From: an uncultured Alphaproteobacteria bacterium
GTDB taxonomy: Bacteria; Pseudomonadota; Alphaproteobacteria; Rhodospirillales; Rhodospirillaceae
NCBI GenBank assembly: GCA_900079695.1
Contig: LT599022.1
Coordinates: forward strand, 3,959,501 to 3,999,500
Length of the DNA: 40,000 nucleotides
Reading direction: 5' to 3'
Below are positions 8,241 through 17,173 of this stretch, one piece after another. The notes under the pieces were generated by a model. It made no database searches and was not told where the DNA came from. It was given only the letters and a program-made list of their open reading frames with translations. A program made the translations under genes and the position numbers. Position 1 is the first letter of the stretch, and every line of letters starts with the position of its first letter.

Positions 8241-8864
8241 ATGCCGACTCCGCGTTCCCGCCGCGCCGCCCGCCGCCCCGCCGAGATCGTCGCGGCCGCG
8301 CTCGACCTGTTCGCCGAGAAGGGTTTCGCGGCGACCCGGATGGAGGAGATCGCGGCGCGCGCCGGGCTCTCGAAGGCGGCGCTTTACCTCTATTTCCCGT
8401 CCAAGTCCGAGGTGTTCAAGGCGGCGGTGCGCGAGACCGTCGGCGTGGCGGTGGCGCATCTCGAAACCCTCGCCGCCGGGTTCGAGGGACCGTCCGACGA
8501 GTTGCTCCGGCGAGTGATGACGGAGATCTGCCGAACCCTCGCCGCCACTCCCGCCGGAGCGATTCCCAAGATCGTGCTGTCCGAGGCGGGCAACTTTCCC
8601 GACATCGCCGAATACTACGTGCGCGAGGTGGTGTCGCGCGGGTTCGGCGTGATCGAGGGGATTCTCGCGCGCGGCCGGGCGCGCGGCGAGTTCGCCGCCG
8701 ATCTCGGGCCGCTTGCGCCGTTCGCGGTGATCGCGCCGGCGCTGACGCTGGCGATGTGGAACCACGGCCTCGGCCGCGCCGTCGGGCAGCCGCTCGACCC
8801 CGCCGCCTACGCCGCCGAAATGGCGCGCATCCTGATCGGGGGCGTCGCCGGGGAGGGCGCATGA
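8241..8864 (+). CDS. TetR-family regulator of the adjacent ABC export operon
   Basis: The 207-residue protein has a canonical TetR DNA-binding domain: PAEIVAAALDLFAEKGFAAT, then MEEIAARAGLSKAALYLYFPSKSEVF (residues about 14-60). A helical ligand domain of the expected size follows. Its stop overlaps the start of the membrane-fusion gene (ATGA), so it is the first gene of the export operon and probably represses itself through the palindrome just upstream. The arrangement parallels E. coli CecR, a TetR repressor of ybhGFSR. The inducing ligand, probably an exported toxic compound, is unknown. Confidence 0.92.
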   Translation: MPTPRSRRAARRPAEIVAAALDLFAEKGFAATRMEEIAARAGLSKAALYLYFPSKSEVFKAAVRETVGVAVAHLETLAAGFEGPSDELLRRVMTEICRTLAATPAGAIPKIVLSEAGNFPDIAEYYVREVVSRGFGVIEGILARGRARGEFAADLGPLAPFAVIAPALTLAMWNHGLGRAVGQPLDPAAYAAEMARILIGGVAGEGA

Positions 8865-9811
8865 GCATCCGTCGCTTCGGCCCGGCCGCGTTCGCGTTGG
8901 TGCTGGCCGGGTGCTTCGAGCAGGGGCCGCCGCCGATCCAGGGCTACGTCGAGGGGGATTTCGTCGACCTCGGCGCGCCGACCGGCGGCCGGGTGGAGGC
9001 GGTGAACGTGACGCGCGGCGGCCGGGTCGCGGCGGGGGACGAGGTGTTCCGCCTCGACGCCGCGGCCGAGCGCGCGGCGCTGGCGCAGGCGGAGGCGGAG
9101 CGCGCCCGCGCCACCGCGACCTACGAAAACCTGTTGTCCGGCGACCGGCCCGAGGAGATCGCGGTGATCGCCGCGCAGCGCGACCAGGCCGCCGCCGCCC
9201 GCCGCCTCGCCGAAACCGAGCTGGCCCGCCAGCGCGGCCTCAGGGGCACTTCGGCGGAGCTTCGCGCCCGCCTCGACGCCGCCGCGGCCGAAGCCGCCCA
9301 GGCGCGCGCCCGGGTCGCCGAGCTCGACGCCCGGCTCGCCGCCGCGCGTCTCGCCGCCCGCGATCCCGAGATCGTCGCCGCGCGGGCGGCAGCCGAGGCG
9401 GCCGGGGCGGCCCTCGACCGCGCCCGCGTCGCGCTCGCCGACCGCGCCGCCGCCGCACCCGCCGACGCACGGGTCGAGGACGTGCTGTTCCAGCCCGGCG
9501 AGGTGGTCGCGGCCGGGCAGCCGGTGGCGCGGTTGCTGCCGCCCGGCAACGTGTCGGTGCGCGCCTATCTCGGCGCGGCGGACCTGGGCCGCCTGCCGCA
9601 GGGGAGCCGGGTGGCGCTCCGCTGCGCGGGCTGCCCCGACGGCGCGACGGCGACGGTGGCGTTCGTTTCCGCCGAGGCCGCCTACGCGCCGCCGATCCTC
9701 TATTCGCGCGACAATCGCGCCAAGCTCGCGTTCCTGGTCGAACTCAAACCCGACGCCGCGACCGCGGCGCGCCTGCGTCCGGGGCAGCCGGTGGAGATCG
9801 CCCCGCCATGA
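8861..9811 (+). CDS. HlyD/YbhG-like membrane-fusion lipoprotein
   Basis: The 316-residue product starts with a lipoprotein signal (LVLAGC, lipidated Cys18). A biotinyl-lipoyl-like half motif follows (GYVEGDFVDLGAPTGGRVEA and RGGRVAAGDEVFRLD). An Ala/Arg/Glu-rich coiled-coil hairpin spans about residues 70-205. The second lipoyl half (VEDVLFQPGEVVAAGQPVARL) and a beta-barrel domain complete it. It should bridge the inner-membrane ABC exporter to an outer-membrane channel. No channel gene is present nearby, so a TolC-like protein encoded elsewhere is needed. Start and stop both overlap neighbours (ATGA), indicating translational coupling. E. coli YbhG has the same role. Confidence 0.85.
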   Translation: MSIRRFGPAAFALVLAGCFEQGPPPIQGYVEGDFVDLGAPTGGRVEAVNVTRGGRVAAGDEVFRLDAAAERAALAQAEAERARATATYENLLSGDRPEEIAVIAAQRDQAAAARRLAETELARQRGLRGTSAELRARLDAAAAEAAQARARVAELDARLAAARLAARDPEIVAARAAAEAAGAALDRARVALADRAAAAPADARVEDVLFQPGEVVAAGQPVARLLPPGNVSVRAYLGAADLGRLPQGSRVALRCAGCPDGATATVAFVSAEAAYAPPILYSRDNRAKLAFLVELKPDAATAARLRPGQPVEIAPP

Positions 9812-10734
9812 CCGACGCGATCCGCGTGACCGGGCTGACCAAGCGCTTCGGCGGCCGCACGGTGGTGGACGCGGTCGACCTGACGGTGGCGGAAGGGCGG
9901 ATCATGGGCTTTCTCGGCCCCAACGGTTCGGGCAAGACCACCACCATCCGGATGCTCTGCGGTCTGCTCGGCATCGACGGCGGGGAAGGGGAGGTGCTCG
10001 GCCTCGACATCCGCCGCGACACCGCCGCGATCAAGCGGCAGGCGGGCTACATGACGCAGCGCTTCTCGCTCTACGAAGACATGACGGTTGGGGAGAATCT
10101 CGATTTCGCCGCGCGCGTCCACGGCGTGCCGGAGCGCCGCGCACGGGTCGGCGCGGCGCTCGACCGGATGGGGCTCGGCGGCCGCCGCGACCAGCTCGCC
10201 GGGCATCTGTCGGGCGGCTGGAAGCAACGCCTCGCCCTCGCCGCGACGATCCTCCACAAGCCCCGCCTGCTGCTGCTCGACGAGCCCACCGCCGGGGTCG
10301 ATCCGCAGGCGCGGCGGGAGTTCTGGGACCGCATCCACGGCTTCGCCGCCGAGGGCATGACGGTGCTGGTTTCGACCCACTACATGGACGAGGCCGAGCG
10401 CTGCCACGCGATCGCCTACATCGCCTACGGCAGGCTGCTCGCCACCGGTACCGTGGCCGAGGTCACACGCGCGGCGGGGCTCGCCGCCGCCGCGGTCTCG
10501 GGCGGCGATGCCGAGCTGGTGCGGCGGGTCAAGGCGCTGCCCGCGGTCGAAACCGCCACGGCGATGGGGGCGGAGATTCACGTCGCGGGGCCGGACGCGG
10601 CGGCGCTCGCCGCCGATCTCGATCGTCTCGCCGCCGCCGAGGGGCTCGCCTGGAAAACCGCCGAGCCGAACCTCGAGGACGTGTTCATCCACCTGATGGC
10701 GGACAACCCGGATCCGGCGGAGGCGCGGCGATGA
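9808..10734 (+). CDS. ABC exporter ATPase subunit (YbhF-like, single domain)
   Basis: The 308-residue protein carries a Walker A (GPNGSGKTTT), a signature LSGGWKQRLALA, a Walker B with D-loop (LLLLDEPTAGVDPQ) and an H-loop histidine in STHYMDEAE. The C-terminal ~80 residues resemble the accessory domain of DrrA-type drug exporters and end in EPNLEDVFIHLM. E. coli YbhF has two such ATPase halves; this protein has one and so must work as a homodimer. Starts at the ATGA overlap with the fusion-protein gene and ends in an overlap with the permease gene. Confidence 0.93.
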   Translation: MTDAIRVTGLTKRFGGRTVVDAVDLTVAEGRIMGFLGPNGSGKTTTIRMLCGLLGIDGGEGEVLGLDIRRDTAAIKRQAGYMTQRFSLYEDMTVGENLDFAARVHGVPERRARVGAALDRMGLGGRRDQLAGHLSGGWKQRLALAATILHKPRLLLLDEPTAGVDPQARREFWDRIHGFAAEGMTVLVSTHYMDEAERCHAIAYIAYGRLLATGTVAEVTRAAGLAAAAVSGGDAELVRRVKALPAVETATAMGAEIHVAGPDAAALAADLDRLAAAEGLAWKTAEPNLEDVFIHLMADNPDPAEARR

Positions 10735-11861
10735 CCTTCTCCCTCTCCCGCCTGTTCGCGATGGTCGTCAAGGAGCTGGTGCAGATCCGCCGCGACCGGC
10801 TGACCTTCGGGATGATGGTGGGAATTCCGCTGATGCAGCTTCTGCTGTTCGGCTATGCCATCAATTCGGACCCCAAGCACCTGCCCGCCGCGATCCGCGA
10901 CGCCGACCACGGTCCGGTCGGCCGCGCGGTGGTCGCGGCGATGCAGGCGTCGCGCTACTTCGACGTCACCCTGCTGCCGGAAAGCGAGGCGGAGGCGGCG
11001 GCGATCCTCGCGCGCGGCGACGCCCAGTTCGTGGTGTCGATCCCGCCCGACTTTTCGCGCCGGGTCCTGCGGGGCGAGCGCCCGGGGTTGCTGGTCGAGG
11101 CCGACGCCACCGACCCGGCCGCCACCGCGAGCGCGCTCGGCGTGCTCGAACGCCTGTCGCGGCATGCCGCCGACCGCGACCTTTCCGGCCCCAACGCGCG
11201 GCTGCGCCAAGGCGAGCCGCCGTTCGAGCTGATCGTCCATCGCCTGTACAATCCGGAGGGCGAGACCGCGTTCAACATCGTTCCCGGCCTCATGGGCGTG
11301 GTGCTGACGATGACGATGGTGATCATGACCTGCCTCGCCGTGACCCGCGAACGCGAGCGCGGCACGATGGAAAGCCTGCTGGCGATGCCGCTCACGCCCC
11401 TCGAGGTGATGCTCGGCAAGATCCTGCCCTACGTCGCCATCGGCTACGCCCAGGTGGCGTTCATTCTCGTCGCCGCGAAGCTGCTGTTCGCGGTGCCGAT
11501 GGTCGGCGATCTCGTCCTGCTGTCCGCCGTCACCGTCGTCTTCATCGTCGCCAATCTCGCGGTCGGCTTCACCTTCTCCACCCTCGCCGCCAACCAGCTG
11601 CAGGCGGTGCAGATGGGGTTCTTCTTCTTTCTGCCCTCGATCATGCTGTCGGGGTTCATGTTCCCGTTCCGCGGCATGCCGGAGTGGGCGCAGGTGCTCG
11701 GCGAGGCGCTGCCGCTCACCCATTTCCTCCGCGTCGTCCGCGGCATTCTCCTCAAGGGCAACGGCTGGAGCGAGATCGCGCTCGACGTCGCCGCGATGGC
11801 GGCGTTCGTGCTCGCCGCGGGTACGATTGCAATCAAACGTTACCGCATGACTCTCGACTAG
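10731..11861 (+). CDS. ABC-2 type exporter permease (YbhS/YbhR-like)
   Basis: The 376-residue membrane protein has one N-terminal helix (FGMMVGIPLMQLLLFGYAIN), a large soluble loop (about residues 50-175) and five more helices clustered in the C-terminal half, the layout of ABC-2 permeases. Motifs include RERERGTMESLLAMPLTPLE and the LSGFMFPFRGMPEW loop. YbhR and YbhS are separate paralogues in E. coli; here there is only one permease, so the transporter should be a homodimer. Last translationally coupled gene of the operon. Confidence 0.92.
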   Translation: MTFSLSRLFAMVVKELVQIRRDRLTFGMMVGIPLMQLLLFGYAINSDPKHLPAAIRDADHGPVGRAVVAAMQASRYFDVTLLPESEAEAAAILARGDAQFVVSIPPDFSRRVLRGERPGLLVEADATDPAATASALGVLERLSRHAADRDLSGPNARLRQGEPPFELIVHRLYNPEGETAFNIVPGLMGVVLTMTMVIMTCLAVTRERERGTMESLLAMPLTPLEVMLGKILPYVAIGYAQVAFILVAAKLLFAVPMVGDLVLLSAVTVVFIVANLAVGFTFSTLAANQLQAVQMGFFFFLPSIMLSGFMFPFRGMPEWAQVLGEALPLTHFLRVVRGILLKGNGWSEIALDVAAMAAFVLAAGTIAIKRYRMTLD

Positions 11862-11906
11862 CTCCACGCCCGGGCTTAAAGTCCGCCTTCGGAGGATGCG
11901 ACCATC

Positions 11907-12188
11907 ATGTTCCGGATCGGCCTGGCCCTTGCTTTGGCACTGTTCGCCGCCGCGCCCGCGCGCGCCGACGAAACCGCGGCGTTGCCCGAGGGCGAGGTGC
12001 TGCCCCTTGCCGAGGTGATCGAGCGGATCATGCCCGCGATCGAGGGCGAACTCGGCGCGAGCCGCCTGGTCAAGGAGGGCGGGCGCTGGGTCTACGTCAT
12101 CGGCGTGTTCGACGCCGAAGGCCGCCCCCAGGAGATGCACGTCGACGCCGCCTCCGCGATCATCCTCGCGGTCCGACCCGGGCGCTGA
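11907..12188 (+). CDS. Small periplasmic PepSY-domain protein
   Basis: This 93-residue protein has an N-terminal signal peptide (about residues 1-21, ending ARA). The mature part is almost entirely one PepSY unit: PLAEVIERIMPAIEGEL, a WVYVIGVFDAEGRPQEMHVD beta section and a closing AIILAVR. PepSY domains bind or inhibit proteases or act in envelope sensing; this one is not fused to anything. A GGAGG at 11891-11895 precedes the start. It follows the exporter permease by 45 bases and may be cotranscribed, but no functional link is shown. Confidence 0.8.
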   Translation: MFRIGLALALALFAAAPARADETAALPEGEVLPLAEVIERIMPAIEGELGASRLVKEGGRWVYVIGVFDAEGRPQEMHVDAASAIILAVRPGR

Positions 12189-12203
12189 GCCGCTCCGGGG
12201 AAT

Positions 12204-14075
12204 CTACGGCGTCAGCGGCCAGAACAGCGGGATCACCAGCACCGCGATCGCCAGCATCATCAGGTTCATCGGCAGGCCGATCCTGAGGAAGTCGGCGAAG
12301 CGGTAGTTGCCGATGTTGTAGACGTAGGTGTTGGTCTGGTAGCCGATCGGCGTCGCGAAGCTGGCCGACGAGCCGAGCATCACCGCGACCACCAGCGCGC
12401 GCGGATTGAGCCCCGCCTGCTCGGCGATGCCGATCACGATCGGCGTGATCAGCACCGCGCAGGCGTTGTTGGAGAGCGCCTCGGTGAGCAGCGAGGTGAG
12501 AAGATACACCGCCGCCAGTATCGCGATCGGGCCGAAATCCTTGGCGGATCCCGTCACCAGCTCGACCACCAGCTTCGCCGCGCCGGACTTCTCCATCGCC
12601 GCCGAGACCGCGAGCATGCCGAAGATCAGCATCAGGATCGGCCACTCGATGGACTCGTAGGCGCGCTGCACGGTCACGCATCCGGCGAGGATCGCCGCCA
12701 CCGCGCCCGCGATCGCGAGTCCGGCGATCGGCATCACCTCGAGCGCCGAGAGGCCGACGACGGCGACGATCACCGCCACCGTGACCGCCGCCTTGACGGG
12801 TTGCAGCGGTCGGGTCTGGAAGTGCGTCACCGGCAGGATTTCCTCCTGCGCGAACAGCCGGTCGAGTTCGTCGGTGGGGCCGTCGAACAGCAGCACGTCG
12901 CCGTGCCGCAGGCGGAAGTTGTCGAGCGCGGTGACGTTGCGGCGGTCGCGGCTGACCGCGATGATGTAGCTGTCGTAGTGCCGCCGCAGCCGCAGATCGA
13001 CCGGAACCCGGCCGATGAAGCGCGAGTTGGGGCCGATCACGCCCTCGCGCACGCCGGTCTGGCGCGGCTTGAGCGAGCGGTAGGTCTCGGTGCTGCCCTC
13101 GATGTCGAAGGTGATCCCGGCGCTGTCCTTGAGCTCCATCAGCTCCGCCTTGTCGGAGCGGAACACCAGCCGGTCGCCGGCCTGAAGCGGCAGGTCGCGC
13201 ATCGTCGACATCGGGCGCTCGTCGTCTTCGTCGTCCTCGGAACGCATCGCCTCCAGCAGCCCGGCGAGGCGGGTGCGGCTGCTGCGGCGCTCGCGGATCA
13301 GGTCGAGCACCTGATAGCCCTCCTCGGAGGTGAACATCACCTCGTTGAGGGTCTTGCCGATCAGGTGCGATCCCTCGGGAATCACCGCCTCGGCGACGTA
13401 GCGGGTGCGGGGAGCCTCGGCGAGGATCTCGGTGTCGAGAAGCTCGCGCGTGGGCAACAGGCGGCGGCCCACGGTCATCAGGAACGCCGCGCCCGCCAGC
13501 GCCATGATCGCCGCCGCCGGGGTGATCTCGAACATGCTGAAAGGCGCTTGGCCGTTCTGCGTCGCGATGCCGTCGGTGAGGATGTTGGTGGAGGTGCCGA
13601 TGAGCGTGCAGGTGCCGCCGAGGATCGCCATGTAGGACAGCGGAATCAGGTACTTCGACGGGCTGTCCTTGAGCGTGCGCGCCACCGCCACCACCACCGG
13701 CGCCATGATGATCACCACCGGGGTGTTGTTCATGAACGCCGAGACGCCGCCGACCCCCGCCATCATCGCCGCCACCGTGGCGAGGCGGTTGCGCCCGGCG
13801 AGGTCGATCAGGCGGCTGCCCAGGGCGTCGATCACGCCGGTGCGTTCGAGCGCGGCGGAGAGGATGCACATGCAGGCGATCGTCGCGGTCGCCGAATTGG
13901 AGAACACGCCGAGCGCGTCGTTGGTGTCGATTACCCCCGCGACCAGCAGCACCGCCATCGCCGCCATCGCCGAAACGTGGGCGGGCAGGCGGTCGCGCAC
14001 GAACAGCGCGAACACCCCCGCCATTACCAGGAAGGCGATCAGCATGTCGGGCGTGAGCGGCGAGATGTCGGGCAA
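12204..14075 (-). CDS. SLC13-family carrier with two internal TrkA-C domains
   Basis: The 623-residue protein has two blocks of membrane helices (about 10-205 and 410-620) around a cytoplasmic insert. The insert carries two TrkA-C-like regulatory domains: IPEGSHLIGKTLNEV to LQAGDRLVFRSDKAEL, and IGPNSRFIGRVPVDLRL to RHGDVLLFDGPTDEL. A short acidic loop (SEDDEDDERP) lies in the first. Carrier motifs include FMNNTPVVIIMAPV in the first half and SNNACAVLITPIVIG with FATPIGYQTN in the second. The family moves anions such as sulfate or dicarboxylates with sodium. Transcribed with, but separated by a terminator from, the mmsA gene; converges on the PepSY gene with 15 bases between. Confidence 0.88.
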   Translation of the reverse strand: MPDISPLTPDMLIAFLVMAGVFALFVRDRLPAHVSAMAAMAVLLVAGVIDTNDALGVFSNSATATIACMCILSAALERTGVIDALGSRLIDLAGRNRLATVAAMMAGVGGVSAFMNNTPVVIIMAPVVVAVARTLKDSPSKYLIPLSYMAILGGTCTLIGTSTNILTDGIATQNGQAPFSMFEITPAAAIMALAGAAFLMTVGRRLLPTRELLDTEILAEAPRTRYVAEAVIPEGSHLIGKTLNEVMFTSEEGYQVLDLIRERRSSRTRLAGLLEAMRSEDDEDDERPMSTMRDLPLQAGDRLVFRSDKAELMELKDSAGITFDIEGSTETYRSLKPRQTGVREGVIGPNSRFIGRVPVDLRLRRHYDSYIIAVSRDRRNVTALDNFRLRHGDVLLFDGPTDELDRLFAQEEILPVTHFQTRPLQPVKAAVTVAVIVAVVGLSALEVMPIAGLAIAGAVAAILAGCVTVQRAYESIEWPILMLIFGMLAVSAAMEKSGAAKLVVELVTGSAKDFGPIAILAAVYLLTSLLTEALSNNACAVLITPIVIGIAEQAGLNPRALVVAVMLGSSASFATPIGYQTNTYVYNIGNYRFADFLRIGLPMNLMMLAIAVLVIPLFWPLTP

Positions 14076-14117
14076 GGGCGTGAATCCGGGAGCGAGGCCG
14101 AAACCCCATCAGAACGG

Positions 14118-14149
14118 AAAACGGCGAAACCCCGCAAGGAGTTTCGCCG
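14118..14149 (-). terminator. Intrinsic terminator downstream of mmsA
   Basis: Read on the minus strand, a 12 bp stem with one G-T wobble and a 4-base loop (ttgc) is followed by TTTT. It ends the beta-alanine operon before the SLC13 gene. Confidence 0.75.
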
Positions 14150-14182
14150 CCGTCGGAGGTTCGATTTTTTTCGAAACGGGCG

Positions 14183-15703
14183 TCAGCGCCCGTGGGAGGG
14201 GAAGGCGAACTGCGTCTCTTCGGCGATTCCCGAGGCGGGCCACCGCTGGGTGATCGCCTTCTTGCGGGTGTAGAAGCGCACCGCGTCCGGCCCGTAGACG
14301 TGGAGGTCGCCGAACAGCGACCGCTTCCAGCCGCCGAACGAATGGTACGCCACCGGCACCGGCAGCGGCACGTTGACGCCCACCATGCCGACCTCGACGC
14401 GGTCGGCGAAGTCGCGCGCCGCCTCGCCGTCGCGGGTGAAGATGCAGGTGCCGTTGCCGAACTCGTGGGCGTTGATCAGCGCGATCGCCCGGTTCAGGGT
14501 TTCCACCCGCACCACGCACAGCACCGGCCCGAAGATCTCGTCGGTGTACACGCTCATGCCGGGCTCGACCCGGTCGATCAGGCACGGCCCGACGAAGAAG
14601 CCGTGCGGATGCCCTTCGACCGCCACGTCGCGGCCGTCGACCACGACGGTCGCGCCGTCGGCCTCGGCCTGGGCGATGTAGCCCGCGATCCGCGCCCGGC
14701 TTTCGGCGGTGATCACCGGCCCCATGTCGATGCCGGGCTGGCTGCACGCGCCGACCTTGATCGCCGCCATCGCCGGTTCGAGGCGCGCGATCAGCGCGTC
14801 CGCCGCGGCGTCGCCGACGCACACCGCCACCGAAAGCGCCATGCAGCGCTCGCCCGCTGAGCCGTAGGCCGCGCCGATCATCGCCGGAACCGCGGCGTCC
14901 ATGTCGGCGTCGGGCATCACCACCGCGTGGTTCTTGGCGCCGCCGAGCGCCTGGACGCGCTTGCCCGCGGCGGTTCCGGCGCGATAGATCGCCTCGGCGA
15001 CCGGCGTCGAACCGACGAAGCTCACCGCCTTGACCCGCGGGTTCGCGAGCAGTGCGTCCACCGCTTCCTTGCCGCCCTGGACGACGTTGAACACGCCGTC
15101 CGGCAGGCCCGCCTCGGCGAGCAGCGTGGCGAGGATCAGCGACGCCGAGGGATCGCGCTCCGACGGCTTGAGGACGAAGGCGTTGCCGCACATCAGCGCC
15201 ATCGGGAACATCCACATCGGCACCATCGCCGGGAAGTTGAACGGCGTGATTCCCGCGACCACGCCGAGCGGCCGCAGTTCGCTCCAGGCGTCGATGCCGG
15301 GGCCGACGTCGCGGGAGTGCTCGCCCTTGAGGAGCTGACCCGCGCCGCAGGCGTATTCCACCACCTCGATGCCGCGGATCAGCTCGCCGCGGGCGTCGTC
15401 GACGGTCTTGCCGTGCTCGCGCGCGATCGCCGCGCAGATGCGGTCGGCGTCGCGCTCCAGCAGCGCCTTGAAGCGGAACATCACCTGCGCGCGCTTGGCG
15501 GGCGGCGTCGCCGCCCAGGCGGGGAAGGCGAGGCTCGCGATCTCGACCGCCGCGTCGACCTCGGCGGCGGAGGCGAGCGCGACCTCGGCCACCGGGTGGC
15601 CGAGCGCGGGGTCGTAGACCGGCTGGGTGCGGGCGGCCTCGGGCACCGCGCGGCCGCCGACGAAATGGCCGATCAGCGGCAGGGACTGGGTTTCGACGGT
15701 CAT
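14183..15703 (-). CDS. mmsA: CoA-acylating (methyl)malonate-semialdehyde dehydrogenase
   Basis: The 506-residue aldehyde dehydrogenase oxidises methylmalonate or malonate semialdehyde with NAD and CoA to propionyl- or acetyl-CoA plus CO2. The nucleophile is Cys287 in GSAGERCMAL. The position that is a general-base Glu in hydrolytic relatives is Asn258 in LGGAKNHAVV, the hallmark of the CoA-dependent MmsA class. GVVAGITPFNFPAMVPMW marks the cofactor site. It lies 10 bases downstream of the omega-transaminase gene, whose product makes malonate semialdehyde from beta-alanine, so it probably acts as the BauC-like 3-oxopropanoate dehydrogenase. Valine catabolism is an alternative or additional role. 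Confidence 0.92.
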   Translation of the reverse strand: MTVETQSLPLIGHFVGGRAVPEAARTQPVYDPALGHPVAEVALASAAEVDAAVEIASLAFPAWAATPPAKRAQVMFRFKALLERDADRICAAIAREHGKTVDDARGELIRGIEVVEYACGAGQLLKGEHSRDVGPGIDAWSELRPLGVVAGITPFNFPAMVPMWMFPMALMCGNAFVLKPSERDPSASLILATLLAEAGLPDGVFNVVQGGKEAVDALLANPRVKAVSFVGSTPVAEAIYRAGTAAGKRVQALGGAKNHAVVMPDADMDAAVPAMIGAAYGSAGERCMALSVAVCVGDAAADALIARLEPAMAAIKVGACSQPGIDMGPVITAESRARIAGYIAQAEADGATVVVDGRDVAVEGHPHGFFVGPCLIDRVEPGMSVYTDEIFGPVLCVVRVETLNRAIALINAHEFGNGTCIFTRDGEAARDFADRVEVGMVGVNVPLPVPVAYHSFGGWKRSLFGDLHVYGPDAVRFYTRKKAITQRWPASGIAEETQFAFPSHGR

Positions 15704-15713
15704 GCGGTCGCTC

Positions 15714-17051
15714 CTACGCTTGAGACTTGAGAACTTCGGCGACGATGCCGAACAGGCGGTCGATGTCGGTCTTTTCGGCCACGAACGCCGGGGCGAATTG
15801 CAGGGTGTTGCCGCCGCAGCGGACGTATGCGCCCTTGTCCCAGCAGGCCTGAAAGGCGTCGAACGCGCGCTTCGCGGGCTGTCCGGGAAGCTCTTCGAGC
15901 TGCACCGCGCCCGCGAGGCCGAAGTTGCGGATGTCCTCGACGTGGGGCAAGCCCTTGAGCGAATGGATCGCGTCCTCGAAATACGGCGCGAGCGCGGCGG
16001 CGCGGCCGACGAGGCCGTCGGTCTCGATCACGTCGAGGGTCGCCAGCGCGGCGGCGCAGGCGATCGGGTGGCCCGAATAGGTGTAGCCGTGCGGGAACTC
16101 GATGGCGTACTCCGGCCCGCCGTTCTCCATGAAGGTGTCGTAGACGCGGTCGGAGGCGAACACCGCGCCCATCGGCACGGTGCCGTTGGTGAGCATCTTC
16201 GCCACCGTCATCAGGTCGGGGGTGACGCCGAGGGCCTCCGCGCCGAACATCCGGCCGGTGCGGCCGAAGCCGGTGATCACTTCGTCGAAGATCAGGAGGA
16301 TGCCGTACTTGTCGCAGATCTCGCGGATCCGCTGCATGTAACCCTTGGGCGGCAGGATCACCCCGGCCGAGCCCGACAGCGGTTCGAGGATCACCGCCGC
16401 GATCGTCGAGGCGTCGTGCAGGGCGATGATGTCTTCGAGTTCGTCGGCCTTCTCCACGCCCTTGTCCGGCAGCCCCTTCGAAAACGCGTTGGCGGCGAGC
16501 AGGGTGTGCGGCAGATGGTCGGCGTCGATGCCCGCGCCGAACATCTTGCGGTTGCCGGCGATGCCGCCGACGCTCATGCCGCCGAAGTTGACGCCGTGAT
16601 ACGCCTTCACCCGGCCGATCACCTTGCTGCGGTTGGGCTCGCCCTTCACCCGCCAATAGCCGCGCGCCATCTTGATCGCGGTATCGGCGGATTCCGAACC
16701 GGAGTTGGTGAAGAACACGTGGTTGAGGTCGCCCGGCGCCAGTTCGGCGAGGCGGGTCGCGAGCGTGAACGCGAGCGGTTGGCCGACCTGGAAGCCGGGC
16801 GCGTAGTCGAGCTGCGTCGCCTGCCGCCCGATCGCCTCGGCGATCTCGGGGCGGGCGTGGCCCGCGCCGCAGCACCATAGGCCGGAGAGGCCGTCCACCA
16901 GGGTGCGTCCGTCGGCGGTGGTGTAGTGGCAACCCTTCGCCGACGCGATCATCCGCGGGTGCGCCTTGAACCAGCGGTTGCCGGTGAACGGCATCCAGTG
17001 GGCGGAGAGATCGTTCGGCATCGTCGTCGTCTGCGTCATCGCGCGCTCCAT
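15714..17051 (-). CDS. Omega-amino acid (beta-alanine):pyruvate aminotransferase
   Basis: The 445-residue class III PLP aminotransferase has the cofactor Asp256 in LLIFDEVITGFGRTG and the Schiff-base Lys285 in MTVAKMLTNG. NSGSESADTAIKMARGYW and the W/PFT start are typical of the BauA/omega-APT group. It converts beta-alanine plus pyruvate to malonate semialdehyde plus alanine. The next gene removes the semialdehyde and a BauR-like regulator diverges upstream, as in the Pseudomonas bau locus. A second in-frame ATG at 17039 is an alternative start. Other omega-amines may be substrates. Confidence 0.9.
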   Translation of the reverse strand: MERAMTQTTTMPNDLSAHWMPFTGNRWFKAHPRMIASAKGCHYTTADGRTLVDGLSGLWCCGAGHARPEIAEAIGRQATQLDYAPGFQVGQPLAFTLATRLAELAPGDLNHVFFTNSGSESADTAIKMARGYWRVKGEPNRSKVIGRVKAYHGVNFGGMSVGGIAGNRKMFGAGIDADHLPHTLLAANAFSKGLPDKGVEKADELEDIIALHDASTIAAVILEPLSGSAGVILPPKGYMQRIREICDKYGILLIFDEVITGFGRTGRMFGAEALGVTPDLMTVAKMLTNGTVPMGAVFASDRVYDTFMENGGPEYAIEFPHGYTYSGHPIACAAALATLDVIETDGLVGRAAALAPYFEDAIHSLKGLPHVEDIRNFGLAGAVQLEELPGQPAKRAFDAFQACWDKGAYVRCGGNTLQFAPAFVAEKTDIDRLFGIVAEVLKSQA

Positions 17052-17155
17052 GGCCAGGGCGAAGGCGCAGGCGCCCGCCCGATCGGGGAAATCCGGTTGA
17101 ACACAAGGTAGCGACGGGCGTAGTTTTGTTAAATGCGAAACGAATCACGAAAACA

Positions 17156-17169
17156 TAAGGATATGCTTA
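17156..17169. promoter_or_regulatory. Candidate LysR operator
   Basis: TAAGGATATGCTTA is a 14 bp near-perfect palindrome (one G-G mismatch) in an AT-rich stretch just before the LysR ATG, matching the T-N11/12-A form of LysR sites. It also covers the AAGGA that would serve as ribosome site, so binding could block the regulator's own expression. Confidence 0.55.
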
Positions 17170-17173
17170 CCTG

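Noticed and set aside
12801-14273. 490-codon open frame antisense to the SLC13 carrier gene
   Set aside because: His/Arg/Glu-rich composition typical of a shadow frame; the opposite strand has clear membrane and TrkA-C domains.
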